A stretch of 64,000 nucleotides of DNA from Arcuatula senhousia (taxonomy: Eukaryota > Mollusca > Bivalvia > Mytilida > Mytilidae): assembly GCA_963971305.1 (NCBI GenBank), contig OZ020305.1, positions 10,263,001 through 10,327,000 of the forward strand. The letters are read 5' to 3'. Numbering within the stretch: the first letter of the stretch is position 1; each line of letters begins with the position of its first letter. The notes under the pieces were generated by a model. The model was not told the origin of the DNA. It did no database searches and worked only from the letters and a program-made list of their open reading frames with translations. Positions 48,501 through 59,267 of the stretch are shown one piece after another. A program made the position numbers and the translations under genes.

Positions 48501-51053
48501 TTATTTTGCACTATCTACATCTTTTCTTTCATTGTCACTTTCATCTTCTATTTCATCATCATCATCATCATCATCTTCTTCGTCATTTTCATCGCTATCA
48601 TTGTCCATATCATATATATCACTGTCACCCATGATTTCTCCATCCAAACCACTTTTACCCACTTGGATATAATCCAAACCCTGAAAAAAGAAAAGTGGTA
48701 CAAAAATGTATCATTAATGTATTAAAATAAATTATTCATGTCCACATAGATGGCATAAATTTCTTCAGAAACCAAGATGTACCACAAGTGGTTTTGTTTG
48801 CTTATACTGTGGATTCATTTATTTTCATGGATACCAATTATCGTGGTTTGTTGATAAAAGGATCAGTTTGTGGATTCTTAATTTCATGGTTTTGATGTCT
48901 CCAGCGTACAGATCAATGTAAAATTTCCTTTTCTTTGGGTATCAGATTTTTTGTGTCAAGGCCACCCACTAAAACCACGAAAATTGATACCCCACCAATA
49001 ATAATAAAATCAAAGTATTTATACCTCTGAAATAAGACTTTTTCCAAAAATGTCAAAAAAATGCTCAATTTTTTCAAAATTGAGGTTTAATTTCCCAAAA
49101 GATAAAATTTGAAGCAAAAACACGAGTGAACACTAAAGTATGTCTCGCCTGCCGGCACCATCAGAAACAATTATTCTCTTTTACTTCCATTATATTTTGA
49201 ATTGACATGGATCTTTAGTTTCTGAGATCAAAAGATGTATATAGAACTTAAACATTGCTAATATATGCAATAAAAATAATCAAAGTCACTCAACCAGAAA
49301 ATCAAGGTCGAGGTCAAAAGATGGGGATGCAACTGTGCTAAGCAATTACTAGGACAAATGCATACCAAGTAATATCAACCTAGGACTTATAGTTCTTGAG
49401 ATATGAAAGTGTTCTCAAAACTTTTCCATTACTATTGTATGTATTGAATATTGTCAAAGTCACTCAACCTGAAAATTAAGGTCAAGGTCAAAAGATGGGG
49501 ATGCAACTGTGCTAAGCTACTACTGGGTCATATGCATACCAAGTTTCATCAACCAATGACCTATAGTTTGTGAGATATGGAGGTGCTCATAAAACTTTTC
49601 CAAAAAGTTAACGATGCTGTCTCCGCCGCCACCGGTAAAATAACATCTATGTCCCGCTCTGCTTCGCAGGCAATGACAAAAATTGTGTATGAAATTTTTA
49701 AGCTTTGTATCAATAGTTAATTATTGACTTTCATCCGATTTCTTCATAAGATTAAGAAATTTAACCTACAAATCAAGGTTTTATATAAAAGAGCTTTTAC
49801 ATCATATTTCCCAATTCTCATTAAATGACACATATTTTCCCAATAGAAGAGGCAGGACAGTCTTTAAAAATACCAACAAACTCACAGACCACAGTACATC
49901 TAAGCATAAACTTAACTATGACCTAGTCTCTTATTAACTCAATCATACATGAACATGTATATATGCTGGCTATTTTCCATTGTGGATGTTTTAAATTTAT
50001 GTTCATATTGTAGGTTGTGTCGCGTACCCTTATTCCACATCTCATTTTCTTCTATTAATGTGCAAAATTTATTCAACGGTCTTAATTTATCAAAGTTTAT
50101 TCTAATGTTAATGTTCATGTAAGAGGAAACCTAACCATAAATTACCTTTCTGGTTTTGATGATCAAATTCTAATACTTTGCATGTAAAAGTTATGACAAG
50201 TTTAAAAATGTTTGCCTGCATGGAACTTTGATGTTCATTGAGGTATTGTGTAAAGTTGAATCAATTTCAAATTTTCTTTTTAAATGTGTTGCATTTAATA
50301 AGAATAATCTTATCACCATACCTTCCAATGATCTGGCTTGTTTTCAATCATATTATCCCTTAAATCAAACTTTGTTAACTTAGCAAGTCCTAAGATAGTA
50401 TCATCTGTCACATCCTTTATTCCATTGCTCTTTAGTAATAAGGATACCAGTTCATTCATTTCCATAACACAACAGGGAACCTGTGTTAACTTATTCCCAT
50501 TTAAGTTCAAATAAGTCAATTGTTTAAAATTACTAAATTTAGAAGAAAGTTCATCAAAATGATTGTCTGCTAAACACAGCCATTTTAAAGAAACTAAATT
50601 AAAGAATGATTCTGGAAATTCTGTCAATGAGTTTTCTCGAACACTTAATTTCTCTAATGATTTTAAATTTCCTATGTTGTCTGGAAGAGATTTTAACTGG
50701 CAGTTAACTAGCCATAACTGGCACAAATTTACAAGGTCACAAAGTTCATCTGGCAGGTATCCTAATGGATTGCCACACAAATTTAAATAGGTCAGATTTT
50801 GCAGTTTTCCTATACTTTGTGGCAGCATTGTTAATCTATTGTTATTGAGAACTAATTCCTTTAACTGCACTAGTTCTGTTATTTCAGAAGGTGGCATAAG
50901 AATTTCATTATCATTCAATAGTAACTTTCGTACACTGGTCAATTCGCTTATACTATTTGAAAGAACTTTAATATTTCTATGGCTTAAGTTAACAGTGCAA
51001 CACTTGGTTGAAATAGCTTTCTTGATGATATCTTCTATTGCTGCAAGATCCAT
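48501..51053 (-). CDS. Leucine-rich-repeat protein with acidic tail, 303 aa, two coding exons
   Basis: Exon 1 (51053-50322) encodes residues 1-244; donor GTATGG is at 50321-50316. Exon 2 (48680-48501) follows a CTTTTTTCAG acceptor and adds 59 residues, ending DVDSAK and TAA. The junction joins in phase 0 (DHWK/GLDYIQVG). About ten 23-residue LRRs of the LxxLxLxxNxLxxLP type fill residues 17-240, for example LKELVLNNNRLTMLPQSIGK. The 23-residue period and LP endings resemble SHOC2/PIRL-type intracellular LRR proteins. No signal peptide or membrane span, so cytoplasmic or nuclear. The tail is highly acidic with seven consecutive Asp. Not assignable to one orthologue by eye; a protein-interaction scaffold is the likely role. 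The TAA overlaps an AATAAA hexamer. Confidence 0.88.
48805..49017. mobile_element. Short inverted-repeat element (CTGTGG family), 213 bp
   Basis: Left TACTGTGGATTCATTTATTT and TCATGGATACCAATTATCGT; right ACCACGAAAATTGATACCCC and AATCAAAGTA. Same family as 2391-2575 and 55083-55327. Confidence 0.65.
49140..49680 (+). repeat. Interspersed repeat with an internal tandem duplication (about 175 bp)
   Basis: GTCACTCAACC, AAAAGATGGGGATGCAACTG and TGCATACCAAGT occur twice, at about 49284-49370 and 49458-49545. The outer parts carry CGCCTGCCGGCACC at the left and CCGCTCTGCTTCGCAGGCAA at the right, probably the unit ends. Confidence 0.65.
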
Positions 51054-51155
51054 TTTTAGTTTCTTGGTGAATGGTGATTTTAAAAAGAATTCTTATTCCA
51101 TGTCAATAAATGCTGAATAATTTCCTTTAAGCTTCTTTCTTTCATGTCATTGGAC
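51054..51155 (-). other. 5'UTR part of the LRR gene, with an upstream ORF
   Basis: On the minus strand an acceptor (TTTAATTACAG) ends at 51156, so 51155-51054 is probably the 5' part of the exon holding the start codon. It contains ATG at 51145 opening a 21-codon ORF (MKERSLKEIIQ...) that stops at 51080, before the main ATG at 51053. The non-coding first exon further up is not identified. Confidence 0.5.
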
Positions 51156-51159
51156 CTGT

Positions 51160-52095
51160 AATTAAACAAAAATATCAATTATGACTTAAAGCGTAAATGA
51201 CTTAATCTACAATCCATTTATTGACAAAACTTTCCATAATTATATATGCAACCATTTACTTGTATGTAAATATTTATCAAATCAATATTGCTAACGGATG
51301 CAGTAAGACTGATGTATCCGTAAAAAAAAATAGTTAATAAGCAAAATTTCAATAATGCATAAGATTCTTTGAAAAAAGCTTACAGGGAGCAGAAATGTAT
51401 GATATGTTTGATGAAGGCCTAAAGGTTATAGAAAAAGAAGAACCAGAATGAATGATCATAAATACTTGAAAATTTGAGACTAACTACACATACATGCAGT
51501 TCTAATTTAACAACAAGAATATTAAGGCGTGACCTGACCTGATGTGCAGGTTATATTAATTGAACTAGAAAAACTGTGAACAACTGCTCATAAATGGGTA
51601 TAAATGAATACCTCTAGATCTCGGAAAGTTAATTAGATCACAATTTGAAATATGAAGTACACATCTATATCATGTCACAAACACTGTGTGAAAATTTAGT
51701 AAAATCCATGAAGGGGAGTTCTGGATAAGAGATGCGTACTCTGAGGTATAAGGGAAGGTCATGCAGATGTCTGATGAATGGAAGGATCTATACCCCGATC
51801 ACTACAGGAATAAAAATATGCAATAGATTTTGACAGAAATAAAAATAGCATCTTTACTCAATAATACATGTACTATGTAGCCATGATTGTATAAAAATGC
51901 AATCTTACAAATACATGAACCATCATTTTTTTTGGAAACTCCACATAATGGGAGTTTATTTAAGGCATCAACCATTTTTTCCATTAAATGGAGCATGTAC
52001 AATATTTTCTTCCATGCAATATATGGTTGTAAAGTTTTACTAAACTGCCAGAATACTGAGAATAGGGCCTTATTTTGAGGCTGAGATGCTATAAA
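51160..52095. other. Upstream of the LRR gene, no gene seen
   Basis: AT-rich. A stretch at about 51540-51800 has the look of a mobile repeat, but no ends or second copy were found. No promoter motif is convincing. Confidence 0.4.
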
Positions 52096-53218
52096 CAGTG
52101 TTCTCCCCAGGAATTTTGGATAGCATCACATTTTGCGTAAACAATATCAGGTGTCAGAAAGAAAAAAAAATCATGTCGATCGACGTTTCACTATCAATTT
52201 ATGATAAGTTCTTGACCATGTATCATGTATTAGTGTTTTATGATACCCCCCCCCCCCACCCTCTTCCCTCCCCCACCCACCCCATTTGCTGTAAGTCTAC
52301 CTTCAAGCTATGGATACTATAGTCCCATATTAAGAAAGAGTTGGAGTAAAACTGATTGTAGCAATTTAACAATGGCTTAAACTTGTTATCTATGAACTCT
52401 CAGTGAACTGCATCCAGTTACCAAGGATGGAAGAGGAAAAGACAGGCCTGAAAGCCATTTGCCTGGGTTTGAAGCAATAAAAAATAATATAAAATTAGCT
52501 TTTATTTTTGGCATGAATAAGTTCCCAAGTACAAATGTTTACATTTCATTCACACTGGTTAAGAGTCACTAAGTTGACAGAATCATATAGATGCCAATGG
52601 TTCTCCTGCCAAAAGGAGAAAATGCTAGATAAGGTAATGGGAAATTGGGAATCTATTTTTAGACTTCCTGTTTTGACCAAGGGTCAAACAATATATCTAG
52701 AAATCAATATTTTGGAATAACAAATGTAACAATGGAATTAAATCATGTTTCATGAAGGTAAAAATCATTTTCTTTATTTTGGGAATGGGTTATGACCGTT
52801 ACTTTAGAATTCAACGACTCATTATTCTAATAACACACCTGAATAAAAGCACGTGTGCATATGTTTGTTTTTGTTTTGGTCTAATCCCATTGGTCCTGGT
52901 TGGTTGTCCAATAGAAATAATTCACTTCGCAAAAGGTGTTCACCTGCAATCTGCATGGCTAATCAGTTCAAAGATCGATATTTCCTAATTAATTGACAAG
53001 ACCATGATCATTGATTTCTTTGTTAATTGGCTTGGGGTTGTAAATTTGTCAATAACTCAATAATCATCAATCAGTCAATGGCTTCATAAGGACGTCAACT
53101 CAATACCTTTGTATTTTTAACAATTTGAAATAGCGTCTCGGTAAAGACTGATAGCATCTCGGCAAATTACGATAGCGTCTCGGTCCCGAGATGCTATAAG
53201 GGCCTGCGGAGAACACTG
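52096..53218. mobile_element. CAGTGTTCTCC-ended element, copy 2 (1123 bp)
   Basis: Left CAGTGTTCTCCCCAGGAATT, right CTGCGGAGAACACTG, flanked by CTATAAA (52089-52095 and 53219-53225). It is inverted relative to copy 1: its right interior (GGTCCCGAGATGCTATAAGG, then CGGTAAAGACTGATAGC) matches copy 1's left, and its left (TTTTGGATAGCATCACATTT) matches copy 1's right. Contains a pure C run at 52248-52258. No ORF. Confidence 0.85.
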
Positions 53219-53429
53219 CTATAAATGAAGAGAAATTTTTGTGCTTTGGAAGGAAAATTGTTCACGCAGCAAATTAAATATGCAAGGATATGAATTTAAT
53301 TAATTTTAGAGAAAATCTAATTGAAGGAGGGGATAGTGAAAATTGTATCCCTCTTGGCTTGTTTTTTTGTATATGGCATTAATTTTATTGACTCAAACAA
53401 AATATTATGATATATAAATCCTTTTCATG

Positions 53430-53655
53430 GGAAAATTAATTTGGGCGGATGAGGACGTGATAATTTGGGGCTATGTGAGAGTATTTCCCGTCATTTTTCT
53501 GAGCATGTGCAGAATTTTTCGAAAACTACAGAGAATCTGCATGTATGTCAGGTCAAAACTTCTTTGATCATATTTTGGGTCTAATGCAATTTGGCAGACT
53601 TTGTTCATTAGCATGGTTAGTGAGTTTCGCTTCCCTTCATTTGCATATTAAGTGC
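53430..53655 (+). repeat. Family B interspersed repeat
   Basis: TAATTTGGGGCTATGTGAGA, TTTCCCGTCATTTTTCTGAG, CATGTGCAGAATTTTTCGAA, then TTTTGGGTCTAATGCAATTT and CATTTGCATATTA. Same order as in the copies at 40590 and 55970. Confidence 0.65.
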
Positions 53656-53682
53656 TTTTGGATCAAGTCCCTGTGTTATTGA

Positions 53683-53760
53683 ATAGATAAGATAAGATAA
53701 AATTGTTTATTCCAATTAAGGTCCCTCAAGGGGCCATAATAATTTAATACAATGATCAAT
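53683..53760 (-). repeat. LINE 3'-tail fragment
   Basis: A (GATAA)n run followed by AATTGTTTATTCCAATTAAG and GTCCCTCAAGGGGCCATAAT reads, on the minus strand, like the last part of a retroposon ending in a short tandem repeat. Confidence 0.45.
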
Positions 53761-54880
53761 ATGTATGCAAGGCAATGGATTTTTTCAACAATGTATTGTA
53801 ACTAGGCTATAGCCCTTTTCAAAAAGTCAGCCTGAATTCCGATTTTGATTCTTTTATTTTCATTTTTGCAAGAGTAGTTCCCCTTTGTGGGTAGGCCACA
53901 TGATGTGAACAATGTTGAGCTATGGAAAACATCAATTTTTCCCTATCTATTTTTGGCGTAACTTCCCCTCCTTGTTTCAACATTTTCAAATGAACTGATT
54001 TGGAGTTAAGTCTTATATGTAAACGTAAGTTTTAGTCCTTTTAAACTTTGCCATACAAATTTAAAATGTTTAAACAAGTTGAACATTTTTAGTTAATTTC
54101 AACAGATTTTCAATGGCGAGGCCGACCCAGAAGTCGTAAACCAGTGGTGCAAAGTTAAAAGATTTATCGGGTCCGCACGTCCGGAAAGTAGTTTTTAAAA
54201 AGGACTATAGGCTTAAATTTGTCCTAAACAGTGCTTGGATTTGTTTTTGGAAACTTTTGTAGAATCTTTGCAGGAGAGAATCTGTTGTAAATTTGATTTG
54301 AAACATTTAAGTACATGTATCTGAAAGGCATGGTTAAAACTCCTCTGCAAATGTTATTTACTCCATCTGCTCATCATCTCTGTGGTCATGGTCATTTTAT
54401 GAAACTAGCTGAAGATAATTGTTGTACAGACATTCAAAAATACTTCTTTAGCATTAATCTTATCCCTTTTGGAATCTTGTATTTGGAGATTTTTTTTTTT
54501 TATGCCTCTTTGTAGGTGAATACAACATCCCATGACGGATGATTATTAGATATCTAACGTTAACAGTACTAATTTAATCGGCTTAGCAAATGTATTAAAC
54601 CAAAGAGCATTATCCACAAAACCGTGGATCAGGGATAAATAAGCCAGCTAGTTACAAAATGAGCTAAATATTTAAACATTTAGCCATTTCGATTTTAACT
54701 GGCTATATTTGACCTAGAAGTATATTCTACCTACTAGAACGCTGATATTTGAACTTTCCTGGCCGTTTCATAACAACAAAAATTTATAGAGGTAAATATT
54801 TGAGATCAATTAAGAACTAACTGTAATAATTTTTAGGGTTTATTGAACCATAAACTAAAATTCAGATGAAAATGCTGAGA
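53761..54880. other. Intergenic, no gene seen
   Basis: Nothing recognisable beyond AT-rich sequence. Short open frames have no family resemblance. Confidence 0.4.
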
Positions 54881-55773
54881 TTCCTAAACCATATCATAAA
54901 TAAACTCTCCAAACTCTTTAGTGAATTCCATTTTTGATAATCATAAATGTCAAAGACACAAGTATATGGATGTCCAACATAAAAAAATTATTAAATAAAT
55001 TAGGATTTAACCATTTAAACCTCAATATAAATAATATTGATCTTTACTTAAGTAGAATTGAACAAAGAATAAATGATCAATATACTGTGAAAGCACTTAA
55101 ATTTGTGGGTATCAATTTTCATGGTTTGACCAAATTTTGCTTGTTCGTGGATTCATAAATTCATGGATTTTTTATTTTGAAGAAAAAAAATGGTGGTATT
55201 TCAAGATCTGTTCACAATTTCATCACACAACAAGCTATTATTTCGTTGGGTTCTTACATTCGTGGATCAGTCTACCCACAAAAACCACGAAAATTGGTAC
55301 CCCATGAATAAAAAGGAATTCACAGTAAACAAAATATGAATAGCTCTATAGAAGCTAATAGCAAACTTTCTTTCTTTCATAAATTTTTTATACCAAATAA
55401 ATGCCCTGCTTATTTAGACCTCTGTAAAGCTAAGAGTGAAAGATCTATCCTTTGTAAATTGTGTTTAAGCTCACACTACTTGGCTATAACAGAAAGAGGA
55501 AGATATAATAATACTGAAAAAAGTGAACGCATTTGTCTCTCTTGTGATAATAAAAACATTGAGGACAAGTTCCACTTTCTATCAACTTGTCCTCACTACA
55601 ACAATCTAAGAAATTAACTTATTGAAAAACTTAAAAATCTACTAGGACATCCGTTTCCTCATAGGTTAACAATTAAAGAAATTAACAACAACTCCTATTC
55701 AATTATTAAAATTTTGAATTTTATTATTTTCATTAAATTTTTACAAGAATGCTGGAAGATAAGAAAACACAAT
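54880..55773 (+). pseudogene. Decayed C-terminal part of a LINE-type reverse transcriptase ORF
   Basis: Two coding blocks are split by the element at 55083-55327. Block 1 (about 54937-55082) contains DTSIWMSNIKKLLNKLGFNH and SRIEQRINDQY. Block 2 (about 55345-55773) contains SERSILCKLCLSSHYLAITE, RICLSCDNKNIEDKFHFL and STCPHY, the Cys/His finger typical of the far C-terminus of many invertebrate non-LTR ORFs. An in-frame TAA at 55615-55617 breaks it, after which the frame continues through GHPFPHRLTIKEINNN and KFLQECWKIRKHN. The start is frameshifted. Non-functional relic. Confidence 0.7.
55083..55327. mobile_element. Short inverted-repeat element (CTGTGG family), 245 bp
   Basis: Starts TACTGTGAAAGCACTTAAAT and ends GGAATTCACAGTA. 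Internal arms GTGGGTATCAATTTTCATGG and CCACGAAAATTGGTACCCCA are complementary. It interrupts the reverse-transcriptase relic, so it inserted after that LINE copy. Confidence 0.75.
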
Positions 55774-55969
55774 TAAATGTTAATAAATAAATTAGTACCA
55801 CTGTCATGCCATGTTAATATTGCTATATTTGTAATTATAAACTGTATATGAACATTTTTTATTCTTATTCTTTGTGCTATAACCATTTAATGTAAATGTG
55901 TTTATAAATATTGTCTATTGTATTCCGGTTTAAACTGAATTCAATAATACTTTCTTTACAATAATATGA

Positions 55970-56215
55970 GAAAGACATTGCCTTAAAAGCTTGCGTAGAT
56001 AATTTCATTGAAAATTTCGAATTATGCTTGAGACGAGATAATTTGGGACGATGTATTACTATTTCCCGCAATTTTTCAGCACGCGCAGACATTTTCGAAA
56101 ACTTCCGAAAATCGAATGCTTCCGGACAGAACAATTTTTCTTCCATAGTATTTTGAGTCTCGTGCAATTTGGCATACTTTCTACAATAGAGAGCTCGCTA
56201 CGCTCGCATATTAGG
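55970..56215 (+). repeat. Family B interspersed repeat
   Basis: AGACGAGATAATTTGGGACG, CTATTTCCCGCAATTTTTCA, CACGCGCAGACATTTTCGAA, ATTTTGAGTCTCGTGCAATT, CTCGCTACGCTCGCATATTA. Most CpG-rich of the three copies, so perhaps the youngest. Confidence 0.65.
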
Positions 56216-56779
56216 TGTAGTTTAAATTATTGTTGATCCAAATAAATTCTCTTGACTTTTAAAAAGTTTACAAGAAAATAAACCCAATTTTCTTTCAATG
56301 CGAATGCAAATAATAATTTTCTAAAAATTATTTATCATTAATTTAATGGAGGTTTTTGCAGTGATTCTAAATCATACACTGTCTCTAACCCTTAGAGAAG
56401 AAGTCTAGAAACACACAACGTTGTAAGGGCTGTTTGGAACGTACGTTTTCAGCGTAAACACTTTCTTAATTTTGCAAAATTCGGTTTCCATTCTAACCGG
56501 AAATGTAAATAGTACGACTAACTTAGGAACAAATCTGGACCAAATGAGTATCTTTTCCGGTAAAATATGACTCAAAATTGTTCTTAACATTTCTACTTAA
56601 TAAAAAAGAAATATTGAACAATAGACTATTGGCAAATGATGAAGTTTCTTGAATATTGAGTTTTATCCTCCCCTTTTCTTTATTACAGAAATCCTCATAA
56701 TTTGAATTTGACAAGGGAGGTAATGCACGTTACGTTTTGTACGAATACGAATACGAAAACTTTAGTTTCAATTCGGCAC

Positions 56780-56910
56780 ATATATTACTCTATTTTATTG
56801 ACCGGACTGGTCACGGGTCAATTATTTCGGGATTCTACGTTTAAATCTTACCTAAAAGACTGAGAAATTTAAGCTCCGCCCAACCTTGTGAATAAAATAG
56901 AGTAATATAT
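56780..56910. mobile_element. Mini inverted-repeat element, 131 bp
   Basis: Perfect 20-bp inverted repeats (ATATATTACTCTATTTTATT and complement). Adjacent to the 3' end of the LINE below. Confidence 0.75.
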
Positions 56911-57173
56911 AACAATAAACACAAGCTCTGATGAGCTTTTTACCGAATATAGACAAACATAAAAATTTCATGCATGCAGACAATACAATGACATCACAAA
57001 TACAGTAAAATAAATAATGTTAATAAAAGCACTACAGGGTCAAGCAGATCAAGTTAGCAACATACATATAAAAAGCAAGAATATATAAAGCACTAACATG
57101 CACAAGCAGCAATATAGATATAGGCATAGCTAAAAGGAACATAAAAATAAGCAGTTTGAAGCAGAGATAAAAA

Positions 57174-59186
57174 TTACCTGCAAGCAGAACAGTGACAAAC
57201 AGATCCATTCCAGGACTGAATGAGGCTTTTGAAATGGGAAAAACTGCATTCAGTCCTAAAATGGTCTGGAAGGTTGTTCCACATTACAGCTGCAGCAAAT
57301 TTAAAACTTTTCTTACCATAAGTAGATGTTTTTACATGAGGTACCTCCAGAATATTGCTATATCTGAAAGAATATTTGGATTCTTTAACATTTAAAAGAT
57401 TATGTAAGCATACAGGTGCAATTTTGTTAACAATCTTATATGTTTCTAGTGCCATAGTTCTTTGGTGTCTTATCTGTAAGGATGGCATCAGGGCTTTCTC
57501 TAGTAACATTTCGTATGTGCTGGAATGGTCATCATACACAAAACGGAGTGCTCGTTCCTGCACTTTTTCAATTTTTTTAGAATTTTTCTCTGTGCAGAAG
57601 TGCCAAGCCAAAGGGCAAAAGTTAAAGTTGCTAAGTATAAAAGTATGGAAAATAGTAAGTTTACTGAGTCTATCCAAATAATGTCCCAAACGCTTTAAAA
57701 TATTTAATTGCTGTGATGCCTTCCTGCAGATATTGCTAATGTGTACATCAAAATTTAACTGATAATCAATATCTATACCTAATAATTTTACAGTAGATTC
57801 GCATGAAATATTTGAGCCCTGAATGTCTATACATGGATCTCTAGAAAATGTTTTTTTACCAATAGCTAGAAATTGAAATTTATCAGGATTTGCCTGCATT
57901 TTGTTTATCTTAAACCATTTGATGAGCTCAATTGAATCATTTTGCAAGGCACTTATTAAGTTGTCATAATCTGGGTTACAAAAGGACAGAGTATTATCGT
58001 CAGCATAGTTGTATAGAGTACCATATTTCACAACTGAAAAAATATCATTAATGAACACATTGAACAATAGAGGACCTAGAATGGAACCTTGTGGTACTCC
58101 TTTCTGGATGTCAGCCCAGTTGCTGAGAATGCTGTTCAGCTTAATTTGCTGTTTTCTATTTGTTAAGTATGATTTGAGGAGGGCGACCGAATTTGGTAAA
58201 ACACCATATGCTGACAATTTGTCAAGCAAAATTTCGTGGGGGAGGCAGTCAAAGGCCTTAGAGAGATCCATAAGAACTGCTGCGACATATTGATTACTGT
58301 CTAAGGCAGTACGCCAATCTTCAATTAATCTCAGCAAGGTGGTCTGGCATCCATGTCCCTTTCTAAAAGCACATAAATATGGATAAAATATAGCATCAAA
58401 ATAATCTGCAAGTTGGATTTCCATTACTTTTTCAAAAATTTTGGAAAAAATAGATAGTACACTGACTGGTCTATAATTAGACTTTTCTAATGGACTTTTT
58501 TTCTTAAATAATGGAGTAACCTGGGCTTGTTTCAGCCGATCAGGAAAAACACTACTTTCGACAGATACATTTATCAACGTTGTTAGCTGTGGCACAATAA
58601 CCTCTTTGCAACTTTTTACAATTTTAGCTGGTATACCATCCACACCTGTAGCTTTCTTAACATTAATATTGTTTACAATTTTTACAATATTATTTTCTGT
58701 TACCTTTTGAAATACAAAGTTTTTTTCAGGTTTTAACTCCATTTTTTTCTTTATATCTAAAATACTTGGATGGCTTTCTGAATCATAAAAAACATCACTT
58801 CCAATATCATTTGCTACAGTTGAGAAAAAAATATTAAAACATTCAGTGACTTCTTTGCTGTTGTTTACAATTTTGTTGTTTTCACACAATACAATTTTCT
58901 GTTCACCTTTGTCAGATTTTTTAGAGAAAAAAGGTTTCATTGTTGACCAAAAATTGTTGTTTTTGCATCCACCAATGCAGCGTTCAAGAAAGTAGTTTTT
59001 TGTAGACTTTTTCTTGATTTTTGTGACCAGGTTTCTTTGTTTTCGGTATTTTTCCCATGTTTTATCATTTGGATACTTATTATACTGGGACTGCAGCATG
59101 TGTTTTTTATGAATGGCAGATCTTAGCTCACTGTTCATACAAGGAAGTGGTTTTTTTTCTTGGTTTTCGTGTTTTGACAGGTGCAT
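57174..59186 (-). CDS. LINE reverse transcriptase ORF
   Basis: 670 residues from the first ATG in frame; the true domain starts upstream in another frame. Motifs in order: NYRPVSVLSIFSKIFEKV (about 237-254), FRKGHGCQTTL (about 274-284), motif A LMDLSKAFD with Asp 307, GVPQGSILGPLLF (363-375), catalytic YADD (394-397), LLGIDID (about 470). The thumb and C-terminus end in SVCHCSACR. This is the target-primed reverse transcriptase of a CR1/Jockey-group non-LTR element. All catalytic residues are intact. ATG 59186 is only the first ATG after the frameshift, not a natural start. Confidence 0.9.
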   Translation of the reverse strand: MHLSKHENQEKKPLPCMNSELRSAIHKKHMLQSQYNKYPNDKTWEKYRKQRNLVTKIKKKSTKNYFLERCIGGCKNNNFWSTMKPFFSKKSDKGEQKIVLCENNKIVNNSKEVTECFNIFFSTVANDIGSDVFYDSESHPSILDIKKKMELKPEKNFVFQKVTENNIVKIVNNINVKKATGVDGIPAKIVKSCKEVIVPQLTTLINVSVESSVFPDRLKQAQVTPLFKKKSPLEKSNYRPVSVLSIFSKIFEKVMEIQLADYFDAIFYPYLCAFRKGHGCQTTLLRLIEDWRTALDSNQYVAAVLMDLSKAFDCLPHEILLDKLSAYGVLPNSVALLKSYLTNRKQQIKLNSILSNWADIQKGVPQGSILGPLLFNVFINDIFSVVKYGTLYNYADDNTLSFCNPDYDNLISALQNDSIELIKWFKINKMQANPDKFQFLAIGKKTFSRDPCIDIQGSNISCESTVKLLGIDIDYQLNFDVHISNICRKASQQLNILKRLGHYLDRLSKLTIFHTFILSNFNFCPLAWHFCTEKNSKKIEKVQERALRFVYDDHSSTYEMLLEKALMPSLQIRHQRTMALETYKIVNKIAPVCLHNLLNVKESKYSFRYSNILEVPHVKTSTYGKKSFKFAAAVMWNNLPDHFRTECSFSHFKSLIQSWNGSVCHCSACR

Positions 59187-59267
59187 GTTGGTCTAAGACA
59201 CTAATAAACTCTGATTCATAGTTTTCATACATATCGTTTACTTGTTGTTCTACATTTGAGCATGTTT

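Larger units (their letters stand above)
48681..50321 (-). other. Intron of the LRR gene
   Basis: Contains the inverted-repeat element at 48805-49017 and the repeat region at 49140-49680. No extra exon is needed, as flanking exons join in frame. The remainder (49681-50321) shows nothing else. Confidence 0.6.

Noticed and set aside
50563..51120. Plus-strand ORFs opposite the LRR exon
   Set aside because: They are mirror frames of the clearly coding minus-strand LRR exon.
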